A DNA stretch of 42,058 nt from Parabacteroides sp. (GTDB taxonomy: Bacteria; Bacteroidota; Bacteroidia; Bacteroidales; Tannerellaceae). The stretch's first letter is position 1, and each line of letters opens with the position of its first letter. The stretch spans positions 1 through 42,058 of the forward strand of contig JAHHQS010000013.1 of the NCBI GenBank assembly GCA_020026285.1. The letters run 5' to 3'. The notes beneath the pieces were generated by a model. The model did no database searches and was not told the DNA's origin. It saw only the letters and a list, made by a program, of their open reading frames with translations. Positions 8,939-16,988 of this stretch are shown here, piece by piece. The translations under genes were made by a program, and so were the position numbers.

Positions 8939-8986
8939 AAAAGTTGAGAGATGGAGATTCCTCTATGTTTCTCAACTTTTATATTT
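8939..8986 (+). terminator. intrinsic terminator after ddh
   Basis: An 11-bp perfect stem (AAAAGTTGAGA at 8939-8949, TCTCAACTTTT at 8970-8980) with a 20-nt loop, followed by a T-rich tract. Confidence 0.8.
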
Positions 8987-9009
8987 TATGACTTACAGTT
9001 GATATTATT

Positions 9010-9825
9010 ATGTTGGATTTTATTACCTGGACTGCCGATCCGGCTATTTTTACCATTGGTTCACGTGAAATACGATGGTATGGATTGGCTTTTGCTATAG
9101 GATTCTGGATTGGATATACAATCGTTCAGAAGATGTGGAAAAAGGAAGGGCTGAAAGAGGAATGGATTGATTCTTTATTGATGTACACTATTTTGGGTAC
9201 GGTTATCGGAGCCCGTTTAGGACATTGTCTTTTTTATGCGCCAGAACATTATTTGGCAAATCCTATAGAAATATTGAAAATATGGGAAGGCGGACTTGCT
9301 AGTCATGGCGGAACTTTAGGTATTATTATTGCTATTTACTTCTATTCAAAGAAAGTTTCTCATAAGAGTATGTTATGGGCTTTCGATAAATTAGTTGTTC
9401 CTACCGGATTGGTGGCTGCTATGATTCGTTTAGGTAATTTGATGAATCATGAAATTTATGGACATGTAACCGATCTTCCTTGGGGCTTTCGTTTTATTGA
9501 AAATCTTCATGCCTGGAGAGCAGGGGCTGAACCGATTTTCTCAGCGCCTAGCCATCCTACTCAGCTGTATGAAGCAGGATGTTATTTACTTACATTCTGT
9601 TTGTGCATGTGGCTTTATTTCCGAAAGGAAGCCTGGAAGCGGGAAGGTTTGATTTTTGGTATTTTTATGATTTGCATATTTGCAACTCGTTTCTTCATAG
9701 AATTCCTTAAAAATGATCAGGAAGCATTTGAAGCAGATATGCTAATAAATATGGGACAGATTTTAAGTATACCTTTTGTCTTGTTGGGAATATGGTGCGT
9801 AATTAGAGCTGTCCGAAAAAAATAA
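9010..9825 (+). CDS. lgt: prolipoprotein diacylglyceryl transferase
   Basis: A 271-aa inner-membrane enzyme that moves diacylglyceryl from phosphatidylglycerol to the lipobox Cys of prolipoproteins, the first step of lipoprotein maturation. Family hallmarks are RWYGLAFAIGFWIGY near the start, IGARLGHCLFY, WEGGLASHGGTLGI, RLGNLMNHEIYG and PSHPTQLYEAGCYL. About seven hydrophobic segments are visible and the length is normal. The FprA-type gene starts 8 bp after its stop, so the two share a transcript. I recall lgt being linked to this flavoprotein in related Bacteroidales, but I cannot check that here. Confidence 0.96.
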   Translation: MLDFITWTADPAIFTIGSREIRWYGLAFAIGFWIGYTIVQKMWKKEGLKEEWIDSLLMYTILGTVIGARLGHCLFYAPEHYLANPIEILKIWEGGLASHGGTLGIIIAIYFYSKKVSHKSMLWAFDKLVVPTGLVAAMIRLGNLMNHEIYGHVTDLPWGFRFIENLHAWRAGAEPIFSAPSHPTQLYEAGCYLLTFCLCMWLYFRKEAWKREGLIFGIFMICIFATRFFIEFLKNDQEAFEADMLINMGQILSIPFVLLGIWCVIRAVRKK

Positions 9826-9833
9826 TATAGTTT

Positions 9834-11024
9834 ATGTACAGATTAAAAGAAATCGCAGACAAAGTTTATTATGTCGGTGTGAACGATCGTCAGAAGGCGT
9901 TGTTCGAAAATATGTGGCCTTTGCCTTACGGTGTATCCTACAATTCTTATTTGATTGTAGATGAAAAAACAGTGTTGATTGATACAGTCGATGTATGTTA
10001 TTCAGATATCTTCTTAAAGAAATTGGAAGATGCTCTTGATGGTCGTACGTTAGATTATTTGATAGTTGATCATATGGAACCTGACCATTCAGGAAGTATT
10101 CGTTTGCTGCGTCAGATCTACCCTGATGTTCAGATTGTAGGAAACAAGAAGACTTTCGATATGTTGAAAGGTTTTCATGGAATAGAAAATGGATTGCTGG
10201 AAGTTAAAGAAGGTGATGTTCTTGAAACAGGAAAACATCAGTTCTGTTTTTATATGGCTCCGATGGTTCATTGGCCAGAAGTAATGGTTACTTACGATGT
10301 GACTGATAAGATTTTATTCTCAGCTGATGCTTTTGGTACTTACGGAACATTAGATGGTGGTGTTTTGGATACCGATTTGAATCTGGATCATTATTGGGAT
10401 GAAATACGCCGTTACTACTCAAATATTGTAGGAAAATATGGAACTCCTGTTCAAAAGGCATTGAAGAAGTTATCAACTCTTGATATCAAGACTATTTGTT
10501 CTACACACGGACCGGTCTGGACAGAACATATTCCTGATGTAATCAAAATCTACGATGAATTAAGCCGCTATGAAGGAGCAGAAGGTGTAGCTATTGTTTA
10601 TGGAAGCATGTATGGTAATACCGAACAGATGGCAGAAACAGTTGCCGCTTCTTTGTCAGCCCATGGAGTTAAGAATATCGTCATGCATAATGTAAGCAAG
10701 AGCCATCCATCTTATATTTTGCGTGATATTTTTAAATATAAAGCCGTGATATTAGGTTGTCCAACTTATTGTAATCAGCTTTATCCAGAAATGGATTCTT
10801 TATTGCAAAAGATTGAAGTTCGAGAAGTCAAGAACCGTTTGTTCGGATACTTCGGTTCTTTCTCTTGGGCAGGAATGGCTGTTAAGCGTTTGGCTGCATT
10901 TGGTGAGAAGATGAAATGGGAATTTGTAGGTGAACCTGTTGAACAGAAACAAGGTCTGCAGTCTGAAAAATATGAAGCTTGCTGGGAACTTGGAAAAGCT
11001 ATGGCTGAGAAAGTAAAGGCTTAA
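9834..11024 (+). CDS. FprA-type flavodiiron protein
   Basis: A 396-aa A-type flavoprotein that reduces O2 to water and/or NO to N2O in anaerobes. The N-terminal half is a metallo-beta-lactamase-like diiron domain with the ligand motif HMEPDHSGS, then MVHWPE, FSADAFGTYG and STHGPVW. The C-terminal half is a flavodoxin domain from about residue 253, opening with the FMN-binding loop YGSMYGNTEQMAE. There is no C-terminal rubredoxin or flavin-reductase extension, so a separate electron donor is needed. It is cytoplasmic and coupled to lgt by an 8-bp gap, with a terminator after it. It fits oxygen defence in an anaerobe. Confidence 0.94.
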   Translation: MYRLKEIADKVYYVGVNDRQKALFENMWPLPYGVSYNSYLIVDEKTVLIDTVDVCYSDIFLKKLEDALDGRTLDYLIVDHMEPDHSGSIRLLRQIYPDVQIVGNKKTFDMLKGFHGIENGLLEVKEGDVLETGKHQFCFYMAPMVHWPEVMVTYDVTDKILFSADAFGTYGTLDGGVLDTDLNLDHYWDEIRRYYSNIVGKYGTPVQKALKKLSTLDIKTICSTHGPVWTEHIPDVIKIYDELSRYEGAEGVAIVYGSMYGNTEQMAETVAASLSAHGVKNIVMHNVSKSHPSYILRDIFKYKAVILGCPTYCNQLYPEMDSLLQKIEVREVKNRLFGYFGSFSWAGMAVKRLAAFGEKMKWEFVGEPVEQKQGLQSEKYEACWELGKAMAEKVKA

Positions 11025-11076
11025 AGAAATATTCCATGATGTAAAAGTCTTGATAAATATCACATAAAATATTGAG

Positions 11077-11121
11077 AGAGTCTGTTTTAGTTTTCATAAA
11101 AATAAAGCAGACTCTTTTTTT
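11077..11121 (+). terminator. intrinsic terminator after the lgt-FprA operon
   Basis: An 8-bp stem AGAGTCTG (11077-11084) with CAGACTCT (11108-11115), a 23-nt AT-rich loop that can extend the stem, then a T run to 11121. Confidence 0.8.
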
Positions 11122-11140
11122 ATTAAACCAATTAATTGTG

Positions 11141-11148
11141 TACATTTG
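11141..11148 (+). promoter_or_regulatory. predicted nagB promoter, -7 box
   Basis: Reads TACATTTG, matching TAnnTTTG, just after the upstream terminator and 58 bp before the nagB start. Confidence 0.55.
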
Positions 11149-11205
11149 TAAAGATTACATCATAGATATTTATTAGACTAAATAATACATTAAAATTTAT
11201 ATATT

Positions 11206-12018
11206 ATGAGATTAATTATTGAACCTAATTACGAACAATTATCTAAGTGGGCAGCTAATTATGTAGCAGCTAAAATTAAAAAAGCAAATCCAACCGCTGA
11301 AAAACCATTCGTTTTAGGATTGCCTACAGGTTCTTCTCCTCTAGGAATGTATAAGAACTTGATTGAATTGAACAAACAAGGGGTTATTTCATTCCAGAAT
11401 GTAATTACTTTCAATATGGATGAATATGTCGGCTTACCAAAAGATCATCCAGAAAGTTATCATTCATTTATGTGGAACAACTTCTTCAGTCATATTGATA
11501 TCAAACCGGAAAACGTGAATATCTTGAATGGTAATGCTGAAGATATCGAAGCAGAATGTGCTGCTTACGAAGCTAAAATGAAAGCTGTTGGTGGAGTTGA
11601 TTTGTTCTTGGGAGGTATCGGCCCTGATGGTCATATCGCATTCAACGAACCAGGTTCATCTTTGTCTTCAAGAACACGTATGAAGACTTTGACAACAGAT
11701 ACTATCATCGCAAACTCTCGTTTCTTTGATAATGATGTAAATAAAGTTCCTAAGACTTCTGTAACTGTTGGTGTTGGTACAGTTCTTGACGCTAAAGAAG
11801 TTCTGATTATGGTTAATGGACATAATAAAGCTCGTGCTTTGCAGCAGGCTGTTGAAGGTTCAGTTAATCAGATGTGGACAATCACTGCATTACAGTTGCA
11901 TCCAAAAGGTATCATCGTTTGTGATGATGCAGCTTGTGCCGAATTGAAGGTTGGTACATACAATTATTTCAGAGATATTGAAAAAGATCATTTGTGTCCA
12001 TGTTCATTATTGAAATAA
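11206..12018 (+). CDS. nagB: glucosamine-6-phosphate deaminase
   Basis: A 270-aa cytoplasmic enzyme converting glucosamine-6-phosphate to fructose-6-phosphate and ammonia, which lets amino sugars enter glycolysis. Family motifs are [18 protein letters not shown] (phosphate loop), [20 protein letters not shown] (catalytic Asp region) and [18 protein letters not shown] (catalytic His and lid). The length matches the single-domain enzyme. It has its own promoter box and a strong terminator. No nagA or transporter is adjacent. Confidence 0.96.
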   Translation: MRLIIEPNYEQLSKWAANYVAAKIKKANPTAEKPFVLGLPTGSSPLGMYKNLIELNKQGVISFQNVITFNMDEYVGLPKDHPESYHSFMWNNFFSHIDIKPENVNILNGNAEDIEAECAAYEAKMKAVGGVDLFLGGIGPDGHIAFNEPGSSLSSRTRMKTLTTDTIIANSRFFDNDVNKVPKTSVTVGVGTVLDAKEVLIMVNGHNKARALQQAVEGSVNQMWTITALQLHPKGIIVCDDAACAELKVGTYNYFRDIEKDHLCPCSLLK

Positions 12019-12100
12019 TAAATAAAAATATAAGTAGTCTCTGAATCTATATTCATCTTTTTTAAGATGATAGAACAGAAGATTTTCTTAGTTGTTGTAG

Positions 12101-12158
12101 AGAATGGCATAGACAAGTCTTTTTGATACATGGAGACTTGTTGGTGCCATTCTTTTTT
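12101..12158 (+). terminator. intrinsic terminator after nagB
   Basis: A two-part stem: AGAATGGCA (12101-12109) with TGCCATTCT (12145-12153), and ACAAGTCT (12113-12120) with AGACTTGT (12134-12141), separated by a 3/3 internal loop. A T run follows. Confidence 0.9.
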
Positions 12159-12200
12159 CAGGCTTGATTATTACAAAATCTATAAAAAAACACTGACGAC

Positions 12201-13394
12201 ATGAAAGTTGGCCGACTGAATATTTTATTACTATTTTGTCTTCTTCCTTATCTTTATTTAAAAGCTCAAGATCATACATTGGTCGATTCAGTAAATCATT
12301 ATAAAACGCTTTACGAACATCTAAAAAAAGACGAAGCAAAAAAGTTTTCTTCCCATATTAATTTTCAGTTCTGCTCTTCTTTTCAAGCCGGTTTTATCGA
12401 TAAGAAACTTGATGAAGCCAGTTTTAAGCTAAACCGGTTGCGTTTGGAAATTGAAGGGCGTTTCTATAAATGTTTTTCGTATCATTTCAGATATTCATTC
12501 AATCATTACACGAATCCGAATACGACAGATGATCTTTCGTCGCTTGTTGAATTGGCCTGCCTGAAATGGAATATAACAGATAAGCTGGCTCTTACGGCTG
12601 GAAAGCAATTCCTTGCGTTAGGAGGCTACGAGTATTATGTCAATGCCATCAAAGTTCGTCACTTTTCTGATTTCGTTAATCACATGCCATGCTATCTTTC
12701 GGGAGCGATGTTTACTGTGTCGCCTAAGAAAGGTCAGGAAATTAATTTTCAGGTAGTGAATAATAGACTGGAATATGAACAGCCGGAACTGTCTGTCTTG
12801 CCGGATAAGGCTCAATACGTAAAGGTTCCGCTTATGGGAAACGTTAGCTGGACGGGAAACTTTTTGGATAATTCCTTGCAATTTTATTACGGAGCGGCTA
12901 TTTCTCAGATAGTGAAAGGTAAGAAGAAAGGATATCTGACTTTTGGTAATGTATGGGAGAGAGGACCTGTTCTTGCTTATCTGGATTGTATGTATTCACG
13001 AGAAGAAATGGATACGAAAGGGTTGATAACCAATATTCAGGAAGGAATAGATGGTGAAGCCAGACCGATTATCCGGGATGTTCAATATTTGAGTTGGATT
13101 GGTAATTTTGATTATAGGATTCATCCCAATGTGAATTTATATGTAAAAGGGGCTTATGAGTTAGGTGGCGTTTATAAATCAGGGGATGTGTTTGATGAGG
13201 GTTGGCATCGAAAGGTCTGGAATACTCAATTTTGTGTCCAGTATTACCCTTTCAGAGATTTGGATCTTCATTTCTTCCTGCATCTGCTTTATAAAAAACA
13301 TAATTTTAGTAGCTTGGCAAAACAATTAGGTGGAAAGAATTATTCCACTCAAAGAATCATGTTGGGCCTGGTTTATACCATACCGGTGATTTAA
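12201..13394 (+). CDS. porin O/P-like outer-membrane protein
   Basis: A 397-aa outer-membrane barrel with a signal peptide ending YLKAQ near residue 22. The pattern of FKLNRLRLEIEGRF, FRYSFNHY, KWNITDKLALTAGKQFLALGGYEYYV and the repeated amphipathic strands matches the phosphate-selective porin O/P family (Pfam Porin_O_P). It probably lets small solutes through the outer membrane. Phosphate specificity is not implied in Bacteroidales members. It stands alone between two terminators, so it is a single-gene unit. No TAnnTTTG box is clear in its leader. Confidence 0.78.
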   Translation: MKVGRLNILLLFCLLPYLYLKAQDHTLVDSVNHYKTLYEHLKKDEAKKFSSHINFQFCSSFQAGFIDKKLDEASFKLNRLRLEIEGRFYKCFSYHFRYSFNHYTNPNTTDDLSSLVELACLKWNITDKLALTAGKQFLALGGYEYYVNAIKVRHFSDFVNHMPCYLSGAMFTVSPKKGQEINFQVVNNRLEYEQPELSVLPDKAQYVKVPLMGNVSWTGNFLDNSLQFYYGAAISQIVKGKKKGYLTFGNVWERGPVLAYLDCMYSREEMDTKGLITNIQEGIDGEARPIIRDVQYLSWIGNFDYRIHPNVNLYVKGAYELGGVYKSGDVFDEGWHRKVWNTQFCVQYYPFRDLDLHFFLHLLYKKHNFSSLAKQLGGKNYSTQRIMLGLVYTIPVI

Positions 13395-13448
13395 TAGATT
13401 CATTCTGGTAAATTATCTTGTAAAAAATTAGTTCGCTCTTTCATAGGA

Positions 13449-13496
13449 GGGGCTGTCTGCAAATTCCGCTTAAGGGAAATGCAGACAGCCCCTTTT
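13449..13496 (+). terminator. strong intrinsic terminator after the porin gene
   Basis: A 13-bp perfect GC-rich stem GGGGCTGTCTGCA (13449-13461) with TGCAGACAGCCCC (13480-13492). The loop can form a small inner TTCC/GGAA stem, and TTTT follows. Confidence 0.93.
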
Positions 13497-13659
13497 CTAT
13501 TTGTCCGTTTTCCAAAACCATTGAAATAATGAATGATAAAAAATATATAGGATCAGCTATTCATAGAGGAAATCTGAATCAGATCATGTCAAATTTATCC
13601 CATCCCATCAGTAAAAGAAATATTCCAGGTAAAAAACTTTTAAAATATTTTGGAAAACT

Positions 13660-13690
13660 ATTGCAAATCAAGGGATAATTAGTAATTTTG
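13660..13690 (+). promoter_or_regulatory. predicted HU-wHTH gene promoter
   Basis: A -7 box TAATTTTG (13683-13690) matches TAnnTTTG, with ATTG at 13660-13663 (three of four of TTTG) 19 nt upstream. Transcription would begin near 13697, so the whole repeat array at 13708-13787 would lie just downstream of the start site, inside the leader. Confidence 0.5.
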
Positions 13691-13707
13691 TCATGAAAAC
13701 TTTTTGT

Positions 13708-13787
13708 ATCATATGAATGAATCAATTGTGTTACTTATGTGAATTGATTGAGTCACCCAGGTGATTCTTTCAATTCATGTTTGTGAT
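13708..13787. repeat. phased 22-bp repeat array B (four dyads) in the HU-wHTH leader
   Basis: Dyads start at 13708, 13730, 13752 and 13774, exactly 22 bp apart: ATCATATGAATGAA, GTTACTTATGTGAA, GTCACCCAGGTGAT and TTCATGTTTGTGAT. The shared pattern is nTCA-N6-TGAn (the second unit has TTA in place of TCA). The last unit differs from the last unit of array A at one position of 14. The array ends 52 bp before the ATG. The position suggests an operator, possibly for the gene's own product; that is inference. Confidence 0.8.
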
Positions 13788-13839
13788 TCAATTAATATTA
13801 TCAGTAAAGTAATTATTTATAGTTTTAATCTTAATCAAT

Positions 13840-14433
13840 ATGTCAGTCAATTACGATTTCTATAAAAATCCTACTTTATCAGAGGATGATGAGAATACGC
13901 ATTATCACGCACGAATTGTGCCGAAAGGAACTGTTACTGGCGAACAGTTAATGGAAGAAATCCACAGCCGCTGTACCTTGTCTACTGCCGATATTGCAGC
14001 TGCGTTAGTTGCTTTGGCTGATATTACTACAGAAAAGCTGAAAGATGGTTATTGTGTAAGTATAGATGGTCTTGGTTCATTACAGATGACATTGAAATGC
14101 CCGCCAATCGAATCACAGAAGGAAATACGAGCTGAATCTATTCGGTTCAAGTCGATAGCCTTCCGTCCGGCGTCTAGAATGAAACAGCGTTTAAAAGACA
14201 CAACTTTCATTCGTCAGAAAGAAAAATCTCACTCTAAAGCATATAGTGAAGCTGAAATAGATAGTTTGTTGGATGAATATTTCCTGACATCAGAAACATT
14301 AACTCGTAGTCAGTTCCAGAAAATTTGTGGTTTTACTTATTCAACGGCAGTTCGTCATTTGAAGAGATTGCGTGAAGAAGGTAAGATTGTAAATATGGCG
14401 TCTATAAAACATCCGCTCTATCGCAAGGCCTAA
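13840..14433 (+). CDS. HU-family DNA-binding protein fused to a winged helix (HU-HIG type)
   Basis: A 197-aa cytoplasmic DNA-binding protein. Residues about 1-125 fit the Bacteroidota HU-like family: YDFYKNP start, a GTVTGEQLMEEIHSRCTL helix region, and DGYCVSIDGLGSLQMTLK in place of the HU beta-arm entry. The C-terminal part (about 138-195: SEAEIDSLLDEYFL, SRSQFQKI-like LTRSQFQKICGFTYSTAVRH, LREEGKIVN) reads as a winged helix-turn-helix. This matches the HU-HIG class, in which an HU domain is fused to wHTH, Ig or Gly-rich parts. Targets are unknown. It is preceded by a 22-bp phased array, and its terminator hairpin begins inside its last codons. Confidence 0.82.
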   Translation: MSVNYDFYKNPTLSEDDENTHYHARIVPKGTVTGEQLMEEIHSRCTLSTADIAAALVALADITTEKLKDGYCVSIDGLGSLQMTLKCPPIESQKEIRAESIRFKSIAFRPASRMKQRLKDTTFIRQKEKSHSKAYSEAEIDSLLDEYFLTSETLTRSQFQKICGFTYSTAVRHLKRLREEGKIVNMASIKHPLYRKA

Positions 14434-14465
14434 GGCCGTGAGATAAGCGGATACATTTCTTTTTA
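14411..14465 (+). terminator. terminator hairpin spanning the HU-wHTH stop codon
   Basis: ATCCGCT (14411-14417) pairs with AGCGGAT (14446-14452). The stem continues after a bulge, and an inner GGCC-TAA-GGCC hairpin (14427-14437) has the stop codon TAA as its loop. TTTCTTTTT follows. The 5' arm is coding sequence for the last residues. Confidence 0.65.
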
Positions 14466-14484
14466 AGTATTTAAAATACAGTAC

Positions 14485-15834
14485 TTATAATACTAGCGGT
14501 GTTCCATTGTAGAAATCCAAAATCTTTGCTCTGAAAATAAAATTATACTTGGATTGAATCTGTTCGGCAAGGCTCCTGGCATATTTTATTTTTGCTTCAT
14601 TAAATTCAAAAACGGTACTTTTTCCGGCATTATACCTGTCTTCAGCATATTGGAATGCTTCTTTACTCGCTTTTACCGATTTGGTTGAGGCAATATATTT
14701 TTCTTGTGCAGCGGTAGCATTAAAATAGGCCTGCTGGATTTCCTTAAATAAAACTTTTTTACTGTTCTCGATAGCCAACTGTTGATTCTTGATACCAATA
14801 CGTGAACTTTTAACTCCGTTTCTGATTTGAAATCGATTGAATATAGGGATAGTCAAAGAAAAACCGATTGTTTTTCTGCCGTTTTGTGAAAGCTGATCGG
14901 AGAAAGAAGGGAAGTTTACATCACCTGTATAGTAATGATAATAACCATTCGAATAACTGGCTCTGAAATTTAATTTAGGAAAGTAATTCGACTGGGCAAT
15001 TTTTAATTGTCTTTTCATACCTTCCAGTAAATATTCCTGCTCTTTGATGATTGGTTTATAAGTAACTGCATGATTATAAATTTCTTCCGGAGGAATAATG
15101 CTGCTCATATAAGTATGGATTGCGTTTTCAGTTGAAGGCTTCTGTATGTCGAAAGCGATACCATTCTGCTCTATCTCCAGATTTTGAGCCAGATCAAGCA
15201 ATGCCAGTTTGACATCGTTTCGTGCTTCGGTCAGATTGACTTCGTCGTTGGCAACCTGTGCTTTCATATCATAGAGTTGGGTTAAAGGAACTTTACCGGC
15301 ATTGACTAAAGCCTCTGTCTTTTTCACTTTTTCTTCACTCAAACGAACCTGAAGTTCAGCAATTGTGGCAAGTTCCTTGTTGTAAAGGACTTGCAGGTAA
15401 TAGGACGCAATGGTAACAGAAAGATCTTCTCTGGCCTTGTTCAGATTCTCCATAGCTGCCTTCAGATTTAATTTCTTCAGAGCTATGTCGTTAGGAGTTT
15501 TTAATCCATCAAAAATAGGCATACTTAGAGATATTGATGCAGAAGTGTTAGCTGAATTCTGATCGACAATGACACCTGTTTTTGAAGGTGAACGACCGAA
15601 GTCAAAATTTTGTCCCATGTTGGCATTCAGATCCGGCAGCCAGCTGTTCTTGCTTGTATGCAATTCCACCTTTTTATTTTCGTAATTCAGTTCACGCTGT
15701 TTCAAGTCGATATTATTTTCGATGGCATGGCGAATACATTCTTCAAGAGACCATTGCTTTACCGGCTCACTGCTGAAACTTACACCTGAAAATAAGCAAG
15801 TAGAAAGTCCTGTTAATAATATGAAGCGTTTCAT
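14485..15834 (-). CDS. TolC-family outer-membrane efflux protein
   Basis: A 449-aa outer-membrane factor forming the exit duct of the export system encoded upstream. It has a signal peptide (MKRFILLTGLSTCLFSGVSF), then the family opening WSLEECIRHAIENNIDLKQR. Two long coiled-coil repeats follow, each with a typical barrel strand turn (FDFGRSPSKTG; FSLTIPIFNRFQIRNGVKSS) and the repeat signature YNAGKSTVFEFNEAKIKY. The length is normal. It is the last gene of a five-gene operon, 18 bp after the adaptor gene. Confidence 0.92.
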   Translation of the reverse strand: MKRFILLTGLSTCLFSGVSFSSEPVKQWSLEECIRHAIENNIDLKQRELNYENKKVELHTSKNSWLPDLNANMGQNFDFGRSPSKTGVIVDQNSANTSASISLSMPIFDGLKTPNDIALKKLNLKAAMENLNKAREDLSVTIASYYLQVLYNKELATIAELQVRLSEEKVKKTEALVNAGKVPLTQLYDMKAQVANDEVNLTEARNDVKLALLDLAQNLEIEQNGIAFDIQKPSTENAIHTYMSSIIPPEEIYNHAVTYKPIIKEQEYLLEGMKRQLKIAQSNYFPKLNFRASYSNGYYHYYTGDVNFPSFSDQLSQNGRKTIGFSLTIPIFNRFQIRNGVKSSRIGIKNQQLAIENSKKVLFKEIQQAYFNATAAQEKYIASTKSVKASKEAFQYAEDRYNAGKSTVFEFNEAKIKYARSLAEQIQSKYNFIFRAKILDFYNGTPLVL

Positions 15835-15852
15835 AAGCGAATGTTCTAAATG

Positions 15853-16971
15853 TTATTTACTTGTTTGAATGGCAGCTCCTCGAACTTTAATGTCCTGAGT
15901 CAGACCTTCCTTCACTTCAATATTGATACCATCAGAAAGTCCGATCTGTATCTCTCTTTTTTCAAATATCTGTTCAGGCTTTTCCTGAATTATCTGATAT
16001 ACAAAGGTGGAATCGCCTTTAAATTCGACAGTACTTTCAGGAATAGTCAATACATTTTCGGCTTTCTTCAAAACAATTTCGGCATTTGCACTATATCCGG
16101 CACGGATGAAAACATCTTTCGGAACTTCTACAGCAGCTTTTATTTCGAATTGAATGGCACCATTCTTATCTACCCCTTTGGGTGAAACATATTCCAGTTG
16201 TGCATCGAAAGTCCGGCTGTCCATCGCTCCAATAGTCAGTTTGATGGGCATACCTTCATGGATTCGTCCTATTTCAGTTTCATCAACATTCCCTCGGAAT
16301 ATCATATCATTCATATCTGCAACCGAAGCAATGGTCGTTCCATCGTTGAAGTTGTTGGCCTGAATAACCGAGTTCCCAACTTTTACGGGAATATCCAGGA
16401 TCATACCGGTAATGGTACTGCGAATCTGAGTTGTACTGGATACATTTGAGTTCTTGGCTATACCGTCGCGAATAATTTCCAAAGCGCTCACAGCATTATT
16501 CTTTTCTTCCTGTGCTTTCAGAAAATTAGCCTTGCTGGCTTCAAACTCTTCTCTGGCAATTACTCCCTGGTTAAACAATTGTTCGTCTCTTTTATAGACT
16601 TCTTTTATTTGTTGCAGAGAAATGTCAGCCGTATTAACTCTTGATTCGGCACTGTTCAGCTGGACCATTTCAGGGATAATCTTGATAGTGGCAATAATCT
16701 CACCCGTCTTGACCATTTGTCCGGCTTCCTTTTTGATTTCAGAGATAATCCCTGAAATCTGGGGCTTGATTGCCACTTCGTATCGAGGTTCTACATTACC
16801 TGTTGCAACAGCCTTTGTTTCAATGCTTCCTATTGTTGGAATCACAGATTCGTATACAGTAATGGCCGGTTGGGCTTTCTTCCATAGGAAGTAGAATGTA
16901 CCTACTACTGCTGCCAAAACAAAGGAGAGCGTCAGAACTCTCAAAATCTTTGTGATTACTTTATTCTTCAT
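15853..16971 (-). CDS. periplasmic adaptor (membrane-fusion) protein, MacA/HlyD type
   Basis: A 372-aa adaptor linking the inner-membrane ABC part to the TolC-like duct. One N-terminal membrane segment spans about residues 12-29. The split lipoyl/biotinyl domain has KPQISGIISEIKKEAGQMVK on its first side and TGMILDIPVKVGNSV on its second. Between them is a coiled-coil hairpin (about 98-150, EEFEASKANFLKAQEEKNNA). Beta-barrel and membrane-proximal domains follow. It lies 17 bp after a permease gene and 18 bp before the TolC-like gene. Confidence 0.92.
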   Translation of the reverse strand: MKNKVITKILRVLTLSFVLAAVVGTFYFLWKKAQPAITVYESVIPTIGSIETKAVATGNVEPRYEVAIKPQISGIISEIKKEAGQMVKTGEIIATIKIIPEMVQLNSAESRVNTADISLQQIKEVYKRDEQLFNQGVIAREEFEASKANFLKAQEEKNNAVSALEIIRDGIAKNSNVSSTTQIRSTITGMILDIPVKVGNSVIQANNFNDGTTIASVADMNDMIFRGNVDETEIGRIHEGMPIKLTIGAMDSRTFDAQLEYVSPKGVDKNGAIQFEIKAAVEVPKDVFIRAGYSANAEIVLKKAENVLTIPESTVEFKGDSTFVYQIIQEKPEQIFEKREIQIGLSDGINIEVKEGLTQDIKVRGAAIQTSK

Positions 16972-16988
16972 ATTTTTATTAGTTATTA

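Larger units (their letters stand above)
13395..13839. other. 445-bp intergenic region upstream of the HU-wHTH gene
   Basis: It contains the porin terminator (13449-13496), a predicted promoter (13660-13690) and a four-unit 22-bp repeat array (13708-13787). A 49-codon open frame at 13529-13678 (MNDKKYIGSAIHRGN...) has no recognisable family and overlaps the promoter; I do not call it a gene. Confidence 0.6.
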
